A stretch of 64,000 nt of DNA from Undaria pinnatifida (taxonomy: Eukaryota > Sar > Phaeophyceae > Laminariales > Alariaceae), in the NCBI GenBank assembly GCA_012845835.1, contig JABAKD010000023.1, forward strand, positions 21,236,203-21,300,202, written 5' to 3'. The notes beneath the pieces were generated by a model. It was not told the origin of the DNA. It saw nothing but the letters and a program-made list of their open reading frames with translations, and searched no databases. Shown here one piece after another: positions 23,140 through 34,691 of this stretch. The position numbers and the translations under genes are program-made. Position 1 is the stretch's first letter. Each line of letters opens with the position of its first letter.

Positions 23140-23345
23140 GCCCTCCAATCGCACGTATTAATCATATATGTAGGGGCCAACTATACGCGCGGTGCTGGGT
23201 CTAGGCGATCGTGCGGGGTGTGGGGAAGGAGGGGGCGTTGAAGGGGGGGAGGGGGGATGAATGAAAGCTACGTCATGGATGGCTAGAAAGATAATGACGT
23301 CATATCAATGGCTTATTAGTGTTTATTACTCTGGCCGATTTCGAT
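23140..23345 (+). repeat. G-rich copy of the inverted-repeat family
   Basis: Shares with 18340-18545 the blocks atgtaggggccaactatacg, tgggtctaggcgat, ggaaggagggggcgt, then the catggatggct and ttagtgtttattactctgg blocks. Same orientation as the right arm of the large inverted repeat. Confidence 0.8.
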
Positions 23346-24536
23346 TGATACCATTTATATTTTTGAGTCATGTATCATGCAAAAAAAATTGCGAAGTTGT
23401 TTCCCAGCATGGGGAATAAATTTTATCACCTGATAATTACACTGGCTACTTGTACCAGGTTACTGAGTCAGGTCATATATATGAAGAATCGATGAATTGG
23501 AAGTACACCTCGTACTTAATCGACGAGTTGTGTGAGCATGGATTGCAAGCTGACGAGTTTTGAGCATGGCTACTGAGCATCATCGGCAACTTGTGGTATA
23601 CTCATGGTACTTCCCTTGTATAGGCAATGCATAGCAGCGGTGTATATCCAGTCCGTCCCATCCTTCCTGACTTGTTATGGTCGCTCCAATATGAATGCTT
23701 GTATCCCGTCCATGACATCTCATCCTCGTTTTTCTTGGACCGCACCTCTTTTCAGTTCTACTCGCTCATGTACTAAACTCCTTCATCACCAAATGAACAC
23801 CTGTATGTTTGCCGCAGATGAAGGAAGTATTTCAGTTTTTCAGCACGTGAACAGCTTAGCAATGCACGTGAGCATGTCCCTAAGGTTCCCTGGTTCCTCT
23901 CAGTCACTACCGGACGGTACTGTAGCACGAAAGACTGAACTCAAAGCCTTGATTCCGCACACAACGAAGGTTGAAGCAAGGAACCAATACCAACTGAATG
24001 TACAAGTGCATTGCTAATTATTGTGTAGCTGTTTTTCCATGATCTTGATTGAAGTACCTGTGTGCAAAACGGAAATACAAAAATATTAGTTAATCCGTTT
24101 CACGGCTATATTTCGTGGGTACGTACTACACATTAAAAGGCAAATAAATTGGGACAACAGTACAATCTTGAGGTTGGTTCTGTTGGGAAATAAATGAGTT
24201 AAAGTTTCATCTTAGATATTGGGAATGCATCATTTTGTATCTCCTAACCAAATGGTGAAGGACATTCGGGTTTTCAATGTTCCCCCTCACAATCAATTCA
24301 GGTAAAATGCACTAATATCCTCATGGATATTGGTGTATAATACCTTCCTTGATTGTATTATGCTATGAATTAATATTTCAACTAATGCGCTACAAATAGG
24401 AGATAATTTGGTGTATGATATATTCCATCAGTGGATAATGGATGCATTAAGCTCCTGTATTTTAACAATTGTTTAATCTCATTTCTTTTATTAACTTCAT
24501 TAATCCTTCAACCTTTGAATAAATCTACATTTTTCT
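23346..24536. other. AT-rich stretch, one unexplained 137-codon frame
   Basis: A forward frame at 23604-24017 has no recognisable motif, an ordinary codon pattern and no support beyond being open. The rest is AT-rich with no feature. Confidence 0.3.
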
Positions 24537-24800
24537 AAAAAATAAAATAAAATAAAATAAAATAAAAAAAAACCATAACATGATTAACATATGTAACCAC
24601 AGTAACAACAGACCACAGTAATAACAACAACTATATCAATAATAACAACAATAACAATAGCAATAGGTACAAAACAGCAACAATAGCAACGACAATCACG
24701 ACTATACTAGCAACAATGAAACCAGAACTAATGTAACAATGATGACAAAACAGTCACCATCATAACAACATAATTGCAACAACCAAGCAACAATAAGCCC
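24537..24800. repeat. AAAAT microsatellite and AAC-rich low complexity
   Basis: Five to six aaaat units at 24537-24573, followed by some 220 bp dominated by aacaac/aataac motifs. These A-rich repeats lie about 420 bp beyond the downstream end of the Penelope-like RT and could derive from its tail, but no boundary is visible. Confidence 0.8.
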
Positions 24801-25213
24801 TTTGTGTCAACAATCATATTTCCACCATTAACCGTATCATTACAGTATTCTAAATACAGTACCTGGTAGTTACTAAACTTCTCTGTCTCCTATCCAGTCT
24901 TCTATCCAGTCCCCTTATCTTCCGTGGTCTATGTGATTCCAAACCTCCTTTTCCACTATAAACCAATATTTATCACGAACTACTGGGTTTTTACCCCCTT
25001 TATAGTTCCTGTGATAGGTGATCTCTCGAAGAAGGAACTTTTAAAGTTGTGTAATTTTTTCCTCTTCTTCACTCTATTATACCTATTACTAATCACATCC
25101 TTCATTAGTTCTGCTGCTGCATTTTGGAAAAATTCAATTTCTGAACATCTAATTGCAACTCTTCATAACTGGCAATGGAGGGTGGCGTACTTACAACTAT
25201 TAGACAATCTAGT

Positions 25214-27250
25214 TTATATATGAGGATATTTTCGGTAATCCTCCAACGTTCTCATGTGGTCTCGTTTATCATACATTTTAATTTGCGAAACCCCAGGCGT
25301 ACTTTGTAAAATCTCCATATCCAGGAAATGTACTGAACTACCTGCTTGTTCCTTGACAATAGATACAAGGTTTTCTATTTCTTCTCCGTTAACATCTTCA
25401 ACATACACCGGGTACATTCCACCATATATGTTCCCGTCTTGTTTAACAATTTCTTCAAACTTTGGACCATTGCTCTGTGATCCTAATGACACTGTAACAA
25501 TATCATCAATAAACCTTTTCGTACTGTTTGCAAACTGTTCTATGAATGTATACGGATACAGGGGTTCATTACCATTATTCTTCGCATGTTCAAATTCATC
25601 TATCACAACTTTTGAGAATTTGAACTCATGAATAAATGCAAAATCGTTTGCTAGATCCGGTGCAGGAGAAGTTCCCATGAATATCCCGGACGATTGTTTA
25701 TTTATATATATATATTACTCCCAAATTGTACAAAACCTTCATTTAGAACAAAGTTTATCCATTCACACAATTTATTTCTTCCTACATAAAATGCCCGCTT
25801 AATTTCAGGATCTTCAGATACTTCAACTGGAGGTTGTTCAGACCAATGTACTCCATTTACTTTAGGTGTCACCTCGTCATTTTTGTACCCGAACTTCACG
25901 TATATGGATTTATATCCATAAGTTACTTGTTCATACGTGAACAATAGTTCCAAAAGTTCTTTCATAACTCTTTTCAAGCACAAAACTGGGATATTAGGGT
26001 ACATTGCTACAAAATCAAACGTTTTTAACTGGTGAGGTAATTTATTTTCACCAATTGGGGTCACTGAAGCTGCCTTTTTATCCATGTCACGCATAAGTTC
26101 AACAATGCCATTTCCTCCAGAGGTAATCCAACATTCCTTCGCTACAATACCAATACGTAGGCATTCTTCGCGCCATATTGCGTGTAGTACAGGCCTAATG
26201 CCTACTAGTTCCACAACATGATGTAATGCCCCTAAAAGCTGGTTTTGCTTCATGTAACTATGGCATGAGATATATTACGGGTAGTTTAGAAGATTTTTTC
26301 CAGAATCTTCTCTGACCCATCTAGTGCTACACATACATTTGGAATTGGCAAGCATTCCTTACTTAAATATTCCTGTTGCCGTTGCCGTTCAATAATGCCG
26401 TCCATTATCGTCTCTAAGTTATCCCTTTCAACTCGTTTATATCCTGGACTATATCACTCCTGCATAACTACCCTTTTGTAGCAAGCTTTACACATGATAC
26501 ATAAGTAGTTCGCTGCTTTATCAGCTTTTGTGATAACTATTCTATTTTTTGCTTGTTTAAAAGCTTTCTTAGCTGCTCAAAAATCAATGTTATCCGTTGT
26601 AGGGCGTGCTTGTCCTTTTTCTTCCACAGATTCCAAACACCTCTTTATTTCATTGTACAAGGCATTAATCCAGTCTGTGAGATAAACATAGTAAACTCCT
26701 AGTTCTACACAAATACGTGAAACAAATTTATCTATTGTCTTTAGTAAATATTCTAGAAACGATATATATATATGTTCTATTTACGGGGCATAATCTGGTC
26801 TAAGACCTGCTTGTAGATTCAATACTGCTTCCGCATCCTTATCTCCGCATCCTTATCTCTCAAACAAGATACGTCAGTGGTCAATACACATCTAGAAGAA
26901 TCTTTGATGCATACCGTATATTCAGACCAGTTGTTGTCATCACAAATACACGTGTAATTTTGTTCAACATCACGTCCCACAGCTGTGATGTTTAAAAACG
27001 TTCTGTCCAATGTTTCCCCGTACTTGAGACACGGAATCGATTTGAAAAAAAATTCTCGAAATTCCTGACATGAGGGCGGAATATGGGCTAATATATTTTG
27101 ACGCATAAGTAATCCCCGTAAGGGAAGTACGTTGGTAATCTCACTGGTATACCCTAAAACGATATGTTTACGAATTTTTCGTTTTTTCACCTCCGGTGGT
27201 GGGAATGGCTTTAGAAGGTGTTGTCTAAGAATTTTGAAAGCCTCCCTCAT
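25214..27250 (-). mobile_element. Penelope-like reverse transcriptase element, broken
   Basis: Reverse-strand retroelement coding remains. In coding direction: an N-terminal region at 27250-26819 with a cysteine cluster; a block with KNRIVITKADKAANYLC, resembling the DKG-type N-terminal motif of Penelope-like RTs; motif A TFDFVAMYPNIP at about 26000; motif B GTSPAPDLAND at about 25660; the catalytic box RFIDDIVTV near 25500; then HFLDMEI and the YDKRDHM...YRKYPHI end, which fits the pattern YDKRDDF...FPHIDS. I place it with Penelope-like elements over LINEs because of the N-terminal block and ending, but an older related RT class is possible. No GIY-YIG nuclease was seen. The element is broken in several places and no ends or target duplication are visible. 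Confidence 0.7.
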
Positions 27251-28598
27251 GTTTCCAGGAACTCCCTCTTGTCCTACATACTTTTGGGGGCTAGTTTTGA
27301 GATGTGGGACTGTACTTGATGCGGTTGATTTATCACGTACGAACTTACTCGTAATCAGTAATGATGATAATCCTTTCCCGATGTCCTATTGGTCTCGTAT
27401 TCTTCAATCTAATTCCTACATTTTATACAACTTAGTCAGCCCTTGCTATATTTTTCCAAAATAACTCAGCCCGTAGATTACGATTTCGCGCAGTATAAAG
27501 ACCAATCTGTGTAGTATTCTGTACAAGGTGCAACAAACAAGTATCCCCAATAATAACGTATACATATAGACTAATACTCTATACGCACAACCGTACACTG
27601 TTTTGACCATATATACAGCAGTAGTAGGTATATGTATGAGCAAATGACGTATAATATTTTTATTATTACATTATGTTACTGGCTCAACAGTCCATGTTAC
27701 TCCCTCCTCGCCATCCTGCCTACATAAATATCCCCCCAACTTGCATGTAGGAAAGGCTTACTAGCAGGCAGGGATGCATGTATATCTGTCCCAGTTCAAA
27801 ATATGAAAAATTTGGTTTACGGATATTGTGAAAATTAAAATACACTCCAGTTGTGAGATCGCATTGTACCATCGCTTGCTGTATGCATCCGTTATCGATT
27901 GAGTACGTACTGATACCCAAACAAACAAAAAAACATTTTTGGGCAAAATCAGGTATACCTGGTCAGTTTGGTGTCAAAACTGGTGCAGCACTAAAAAAAC
28001 AAGAGCATATCACGAACGATATACAAAACATATGATACGCACGTATACAGCACGATGGTGGTACAACAATGCAGAAGTACTCGTCGTAAGAGTAAGTACG
28101 AGCACAATAGCAAAAGAAATACATGTCTTGCGGAGCAATTTATACCATTGATGCATACGTACCAACGTTTCGTCTGCATCGCATACAAAAAAACAGTGAG
28201 TCGAAGCGGGGAGAATCTCGTTTGCCCTCTGTACTGCTGCACGTAGCATGAACTGCGTGGCTCCCTCATTTTGTATATACTATCAAGCGTCTCATTCCTC
28301 GCCTCCACTATCTAGAGATCACGACCACCGATTCTCATCACTCATGCGGCCTGCTGTACTGCTGCTTCTATTTCTGCGGTGTCTGCCTTTGGTTATCCTG
28401 CAGCGTGTGGGGTTCGTGATACTGTTTCAAGCTGCGTCAATCGAGATTTTCAACATGATAAAATAGAGTTGAACTGCCATGGAACTTTCTTCAACACCCT
28501 GTAAAATCCATTCATACTTCTACTTGCACATTTACGACTGTATTTCTACCTGCGTCAAGCGAGACTATCAACCCACACGGATCCCAGCTGAAGCCCCA
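27251..28598. other. No gene; short homology to the inverted-repeat core
   Basis: The stretch aaaatacactccagttgtga near 27836-27858 matches the core of the 17.8 kb repeat (aaatacactccagctgtgag), so a decayed copy of that family may lie around 27700-27900. Frames here are short and unconvincing. Confidence 0.4.
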
Positions 28599-29039
28599 TG
28601 TAACGAACAGATAAAGAGCTATTTTAGACACACGTACCCAAGTCTCCAATCCCTTGTTCCAACCCTCTCACCGCTTCTAGTTCTTTTCCTCCGTGTCTAC
28701 CTTCAGGCTGATCCCTCCCGTCTGCTTGTTGCAAGAGCTGCCTGCAAACACCAGTCTCGTCTCACTCAGTCCTCTTTCAAGCGCTCGTACAATATAACAG
28801 ATCTCCGGATGAAACCTCCAACAATGCCTCACGGTAACGATCGCTGTACTCAACCTCGGTTCGCAGTCAATCACGCTCGAGTCAGATGAAGTTCAGGTTC
28901 CTTTTTCCCTCGTTTGGTTTTGTGTGTTTTTGGACTGAGGCCGTGAGCGGCACGCTTTTTAGACTGATCGGCGTTATACAGACCTAGGCAGCATTCCGCC
29001 ACGGGGTTTCATGTGACGTCATGTCAATCCGCCGCAACA
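28599..29039 (-). repeat. Solo LTR of the Gypsy family
   Basis: 441 bp, same ends and orientation as the 3' LTR at 6757-7195. No Gypsy coding sequence adjoins it, and the flanking five bases do not form a clear target duplication, so either flanks have decayed or one side is rearranged. Confidence 0.9.
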
Positions 29040-29049
29040 ACTGCGGCGG
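29029..29049. other. Hairpin at the solo LTR edge
   Basis: CCGCCGCA pairs with TGCGGCGG around ACAAC, straddling the LTR end and its flank. Confidence 0.7.
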
Positions 29050-29185
29050 GCAGTTGTTGCAGGCAACGTTTTCTAGCCCATGCCGTGCATGCCTCGTCTT
29101 ACACCCCTGGCAGCTGATGCCCTACGCTGCTCTGGGTCTCGGACGGGACGGGGCAAATAACCTTGCTTCGTCTCGTCTCGAGTGC

Positions 29186-29740
29186 CTGGTGCACAATCTG
29201 TGACCAAACAATTGCACCTGCCACCGCAAAATTCCAAACATTATCAAGTACCTATTTTTTTGAAAAATTATTACCTGGTAAGTAAGTACCGTTTGTAAAT
29301 GTTGCCAGTTTTGTAAATCATCCAGGCGCGTGCAATTAAACACCTGGTGCACAATCTGTGACCAAACAATAATAAGTTGCACATGCCACCGCAAAATTCC
29401 AAACATTATCGTGTACCGTTTGGAAATGATGCCAATTTTGTAAATCATTCAGGCGTTGCAGCCATTAAAATTCAACCAAAATTTCCAAAATTCGTTCTCG
29501 ACATGCGGCATTTTTGCAACTTCTCGCTTGTCTCGCTTGGCATCCGTCCACGTTCACGTCGATGTGCGGAACGGACACGGCAGGGCGAGGGGCGTTGGAG
29601 CCGCCCCTCGAAGGCGGCGCACGAACGGAGCTATATTCGACCGAGAACTCCAGTTCCGCGAATCGCATACTTCGGCCGAGACAAAAAAAACTCCTGACCA
29701 AATCCCTGACACCAACGAAGGATTTTACATAGATTTACTT
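29186..29740 (+). repeat. Dispersed repeat with an internal duplication
   Basis: The first about 155 bp (from gtgcacaatctgtgaccaaac at about 29190) is repeated from 29348. The second copy runs on into the segment whose inverted copy is at 18660-18998. Non-coding as far as I can tell. Confidence 0.85.
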
Positions 29741-32190
29741 GCCGTGCGCCCTTTACTTCAAAAGGTTGGTTGTGGAGACAACAGGTATGGGGTTATCTGT
29801 TTTTTTTTCGCGAGCAGTCGCATAGCCGCCATGAGAGATTTGGTAGGGCGAAGTCGCGCGGCATAGTAGCCGCGTGCTTCCTGCTGCTGGTAACGGTGGT
29901 AGGAAAGGACGTGGGGTAATCGTGGGCTGTCTGCAGCAGCACCAAATACCGATGGGGTTTCGTCCTGGCAACAAGTCGAGCGGCATGGCCGCACGCACTC
30001 CATGATATGCAGCAGCAACAGCAGCAGCAAGAGAGGTTATGAAGGGAGCAGATCGGTTCATTATTTCGCCAGCCGGAGCTTCATGATTCGGCAACCTCGC
30101 GGGGCGCGGGGGGGGGGTACAGGTCTGGTCAAAGTGGTGAATTTGTTTTTACGATGGATTCACTTTTCGATCGAAGCATTGTTTTTGGTCGAATATGACG
30201 TTTATTTATTTACGGCAAGAGTGAAGACCCGTTAAATATTAAGCGGTTTATTTGCGGTTAGAGTGGAGACCCGCAGATAGTATCATCTAAGATTCGTTCT
30301 GGATGGTACAAGTAGCCCTTTTCGCCAGGTAGTTTTGAAGTGTTTGTCATGTTCAAATCAAACAGTCTTCGTAAATCCGAAAAACTTGCAGTGTTTTTCT
30401 GGTGTAGACGAGGCCAGAAGGGAACTGGTGGAGCTGATATACATACTGTAACGATGTGGAGAAGAGGGTACGTAGGTGCACCAAATTGGGAGTTGCACCG
30501 CTCATGTATGGTATTGATGGTGGCACTGACGGTATTGAATTTTGCGGGTATATTTTGCTTTGGCAGTAGTCTTCTGATTGATTGCAAAATAGAAGTGGGC
30601 ATATTCATGATTGATCGGTTGTTTTACCAACGGTATCATTGCGAACGCTTGTTCGCAAAGGAGGAGTGAAACATGAAATGTTTTTGCGATGGTCGAATAC
30701 TTTGCGTAGCTGAGAGGGCTTGAGCTGTTCGTATCGGCAGTGGCGACATTTTAATTGTTTATTTATTCGATTATTTGGAGATACAGCAAACAAGAGCCAA
30801 AAGGAAAATATTTTCGGTTTTATGATGGTTTGCGAATGACCAATATTTCGGGTAATTACGCTTGTTGGCGAGGATTGGTTACACTGGCTTATAGGTTTTG
30901 CTGGTATATCTAGTTTGTGGTTACCTACGTGTGTTGATAAGATGCGATGGGGCCTCCTTGTGACCATACAGTACAGGACATACTGGTCTCAAATGAGAGG
31001 GGGATGCAAAGTCACAATTAGTCATTGGATTACCGATGTTGATTTTCCGAACTTGATGGGTGGTTGCAACCTTGTTTGGGAATTCGAAGGATGATATATT
31101 TTGAGAATTTGATTATTTCACAAGCAAGTTGTTTAGCATTTGTTTTGCAATGAAAAACGGGGTGGCTTGTGGATGGTCAGATACTCTTTGTATCGGGGAG
31201 GGCGTAGCTTTTTTGCGTCAGATAAATTATGTGTTTGCGGACAAGAACTTATGCTATATTGTTTTACCAATATGATCTGTGTATCTATGGCGGTAGTAGG
31301 GGACACCGGGTGACCTTGCGATCTCTGGCATTTTATCTGTCGCATTAGTTTTGCCCTGATGGCGCGGCTGTTGCAATCTCTTCTTGTGATTACAATGGTT
31401 GTAAGTTGGAGTATGGGAGAGGTTCCTCTTGCCTTTTTTTGTTGTTTTAGGTGATAGAATTAAGTCAATTGTTGATTCGTCACTGTCTTGTGAAGAATTC
31501 GGGAGGGTGTTGATTTGGGATTTTCAGTATGACGGTCACTTATCAGTTTTGTGCCGGTTCGGGCTTCTGGACTATTATTGGGTGCCTAGTAGTACCTGGT
31601 TGGCGTTCTTGATGGTATGCCGCTGTGCGCTCTCGCTCGGGAGCTCACTCTTCTCGGAGGTCTTACGCACGAGTTCTCCTCTCAGAGGTCTCACGCATGA
31701 GTTCTCTGCTCGACTTGCCTCTACCCTGTGGTTGGAAGACGTAATACAATGACTTGAAACCTACCCCGCTTGGAGCTGAACACGCCAGACTGATGTCAGG
31801 GCGTACTTTGACGCGTAGAGCGATGATCGTTTTCCCCGCACGCGCAGTAGTTACTGCCGTTTGTTTTTTTGCCAGGTTTATTGTTTGTCTGATTTTCATG
31901 CGTGGTGAAAGAGAGTTGCGTATTTTCCTTCTTAGTGGCCTTCAAGGCATTGTGTAGTTTTGGTTCTTCTTCGACCAACTGAGTGAGGTAGAGCGCGCGA
32001 GAAAAGTAGGAGCTTGGGCTGGACCCTTCTTGTGCTTGTTCTTGCTACAGTACGTAGTTCGTCCCGTTCTTTTGTTGCTCCGAGCGAGGATGTCGGGGGT
32101 CGTGTTGAAACGGCGTCCCGTTTGGCAAGTTTAGTTGTTTTTCCTGAAGTTGAATTGTTTGGTGAACCATGTGATAATTTTCGTACCAAC
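29741..32190. other. Long stretch without a recognisable gene
   Basis: Contains a CAG/CAA microsatellite at about 30007-30033 and two 28-bp direct repeats at 31655-31710 (gaggtct(t/c)acgca(c/t)gagttct). Frames up to 120 codons exist on both strands but show no motif, no pairing of splice sites with frames that I trust, and no second copy to test for coding constraint. Confidence 0.4.
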
Positions 32191-32622
32191 TGTGGGTCAC
32201 AATGCTCTGAACCCGACCTGCCTACTTGCGTCTGAATACAAATTGTAGAACCTTCGGGAACGTTCCGCACGTTCTCCTAGAAAGATCGTCTCTCGGAGCG
32301 ATGTCGTTATCGCCCACACTCCGAGCCACAAGGAAGGGTACAACATCCCGAGGAAACTCAAGACGTCTTCCCATATGCTTCCTCAGCTCGTTGCCCGTTG
32401 CTTTCGTCCGAGAGGAGTGCGAGGGCGCGCCCTCGCACACCGGTCACACTTCCTTCTGTCGCCATCTCAACCTGAGATTCTGTCTCTTTACCGAGCACCT
32501 CTATTCGTCCGGTGATCGTCAACACCGCCCACATTCTGCGACCGTTGCCTAAGAGGAACGCTTTTACACACAGCGTTGGAGATTCGCACCTCCCTGCGGT
32601 GTTCTTGAGTACCAACCCTTAT
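32191..32622 (+). repeat. Left LTR of the miniature element
   Basis: Starts TGTGGGTCAC and ends ACCAACCCTTAT, followed at once by the primer-site-like TGGCGTTC. It carries a palindromic cgagggcgcgccctcg block. Confidence 0.9.
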
Positions 32623-32760
32623 TGGCGTTCAGACAGCAGTCGTTTGGATTGAGCCTTTCTCGAGTTCATCTCAGCCATGTCCGATAGCTACGGAGAAACC
32701 GTGGACAACCGAGACCAACAGCCCGCTCCCCCCGCCGACGGGACTGTTGTGGTCACCAAA

Positions 32761-33192
32761 TGTGGGTCACAATGCTCTGAACCCGACCTGCCTACTTGCG
32801 TCTGAACACAAGTTCTAGAACCTTCGGGAACGTTCCGCACGTTCTCCTAGAAAGATCGTCTCTCGGAGCGATGTCGTTATCGCCCACACTCCGAGCCACA
32901 AGGAAGGGTACAACATCCCGAGGAACCTCAAGACGTCTTCCCAGACGCTTCCTCAGCTCGTTGCCCGTTGCTTTCGTCCGAGAGGAGTGCGAGGGCGCGC
33001 CCTCGCACACCGGTCACACGTCCTTCTGTCGCCATCTCAACCGGAGATTCTGTCTCTTTACCGAGCACCTCTATTCGTCCGGTGATCGTCAACACCGCCC
33101 ACATTCTGCGACCGTTGCCTAAGAGGAACGCTTGTACACACAGCGTTGGAGATTCGCACCTCCCTGCGGTGTTCTTGAGTACCAACCCTTAT
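32761..33192 (+). repeat. Right LTR of the miniature element
   Basis: Same length as the left LTR, with about nine substitutions and no indels visible. Confidence 0.9.
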
Positions 33193-33520
33193 AACTGTAC
33201 GTGGTAAAGAAGTGGAACGGCGAAAACAGCATAAACCATCCACGGGACCTTGCACACACAGCCTGTTGGTACGCTCAGAGTACGAACATGTCATGAACCA
33301 AATACGGTACAGCAGTACCGTCCTGCTGTACCGTCGTTTCACCCGTGTTCAGGATGCGGGCACAGTACTGTACTGTATTCACGGCTGCAATATGCTGTCC
33401 TCTTCGCATCACAACAGGCGCAGCCTCCTATCCGTGTAGGCAACACATCTAACACCCTGTTTGCCTTCATACACCTCGCTGTAGGCTGGGCCGTATGCTT
33501 TAAACTAGTACTATTGTCAA

Positions 33521-33582
33521 TAGTGCGCCTTCCGCACTATTGGGGGTTCTAAGAACCCCCAAAAGTGCGGGAAAGCGCACTA
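33521..33582. other. Foldback of about 30-bp arms, TAGTGCG ends
   Basis: Arms 33521-33550 and 33551-33582 are near-perfect inverted repeats: TAGTGCG at the outer ends, TTGGGGGTTCT and AGAACCCCCAA at the centre, with a few mismatches between. Confidence 0.8.
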
Positions 33583-33616
33583 ATCAGTCCGGTTTTTATG
33601 TAGTGCGGGTGCCCGG

Positions 33617-33657
33617 TATAGTGCGGGTAATTTTTCGTGACACATACCCGCACTATA
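33617..33657. other. 13-bp arm hairpin of the same TAGTGCGGG motif
   Basis: TATAGTGCGGGTA and TACCCGCACTATA flank a 15-nt loop. A further TAGTGCGGGT lies at 33601. The shared TAGTGCG start links it to the foldback 40 bp to the left. Confidence 0.8.
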
Positions 33658-34288
33658 TAGGGCAATCTACTGTACGGAAGCGTATCTGACCGAAACATGC
33701 CTCAATAAACCGATGCACTGCCCAAAACAAAAAGACAGCAGGAAAAATAACTAAACATTTAGTCTAAGCATACTGTGTAAAGGCCTATATGTAGCACAAA
33801 CGCACCCATGCACACGCCTCCTGTGGACAGTGGAGCACCAGAGAGTGTGTAGTGTTGTTGGTAAGACACGACATTTGATCTTCTTGTTGGTGATAGACTG
33901 TTGAGGATCTGATGTGGTGTGTGAACGTTATCTAGGGCACGGATCCTATACATAGGGACATTTTCGTGAGGCATTAAAATAATCGCGCGAAGCGCGAAAA
34001 AGAGTTGGAGGCGTTTTGGAACATGGTAAAACATCATAAAAAAAATCGCGCATGCCTCCCTCTCACAAGAACGGGGCTCACACAACGCTCTTGCGGAGAA
34101 ATAAGAACTTCGTAATTTTATACTGAAGTTAGTGTGGGGCACACCATTTAAAAAAAAATACGAAATTTAGCCTAAAAAAAACGAAACCTCGGTTTCTTAC
34201 CAGAGCACCGGCGGCACAATACTCTAAAAGTAGTACAGGACGTAAGAATGGCAAGCTGATACTTCTGAGGAAGACAAGAAATCCGGGA

Positions 34289-34545
34289 GCTGAAGTTAGT
34301 GCAGATGACACCCTCTCCCAAATAAGAAACCCGCAGCTCCAGCCAGGATTCCTGTTTCTCGCTGTCAAATAGGTACCTGATACTTGTACAAGTAGTACGT
34401 GTAGTGCAGATAGATTATTCTAGGCAAAACGCTGTTCATACAGCAGTAGTAGTAAAAATGAAATATTAATAGGAAAAAAAAAGAAACATAATTCTGGCCG
34501 AGACTGAATTTCTTATTTGAGAAATGGTGAGTTCTGCACACATCT
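34289..34545. repeat. Foldback repeat of about 257 bp in copy A
   Basis: gctgaagttagtgcagatga and the cccaaataagaaa block (34289-34340) recur inverted at 34497-34545 (tttcttatttgagaa ... cttcagcac). The same is present in copy B at about 41340-41605, and one arm-like motif appears in every satellite unit. MITE-like, but no target duplication was identified. Confidence 0.55.
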
Positions 34546-34691
34546 TCAGCACAGCGCCTCTCAATTGTCTTCCTTTCCTGGTAAGGTACAAGTATCAGCC
34601 CTGCTTTCCTACATCCCTGTTTGTTTTTTTACATTTATGTCGTGCACGACTTCCAGTAGTAGTGCTGTATCACATAATATATATGTATAAC

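Larger units (their letters stand above)
32191..33192 (+). mobile_element. Miniature two-LTR retroelement
   Basis: Two direct 432-bp LTRs (32191-32622 and 32761-33192) enclose only 138 bp. The internal part begins TGGCGTTCAG, a tRNA-type primer binding site directly at the LTR edge, and has an ATG at 32677 starting MSDSYGETVDNRDQQPAPPA before it meets the second LTR. The LTRs are about 98 percent identical by eye. AACTG on the left (overlapping the LTR's TG) and after the right LTR is a plausible target duplication. It is an internally deleted or TRIM-like non-autonomous copy; superfamily cannot be told. Confidence 0.9.
33193..33937. other. Palindrome-rich stretch without a gene
   Basis: Holds a GGTACAGCAG...CTGCTGTACC hairpin (33306-33332) and the two TAGTGCG hairpins listed below. 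No coding feature recognised. Confidence 0.5.

Noticed and set aside
30340-30967. Frames of 109 and 120 codons on opposite strands
   Set aside because: They overlap partly, have no motif and no second copy to test; not enough to call a gene.
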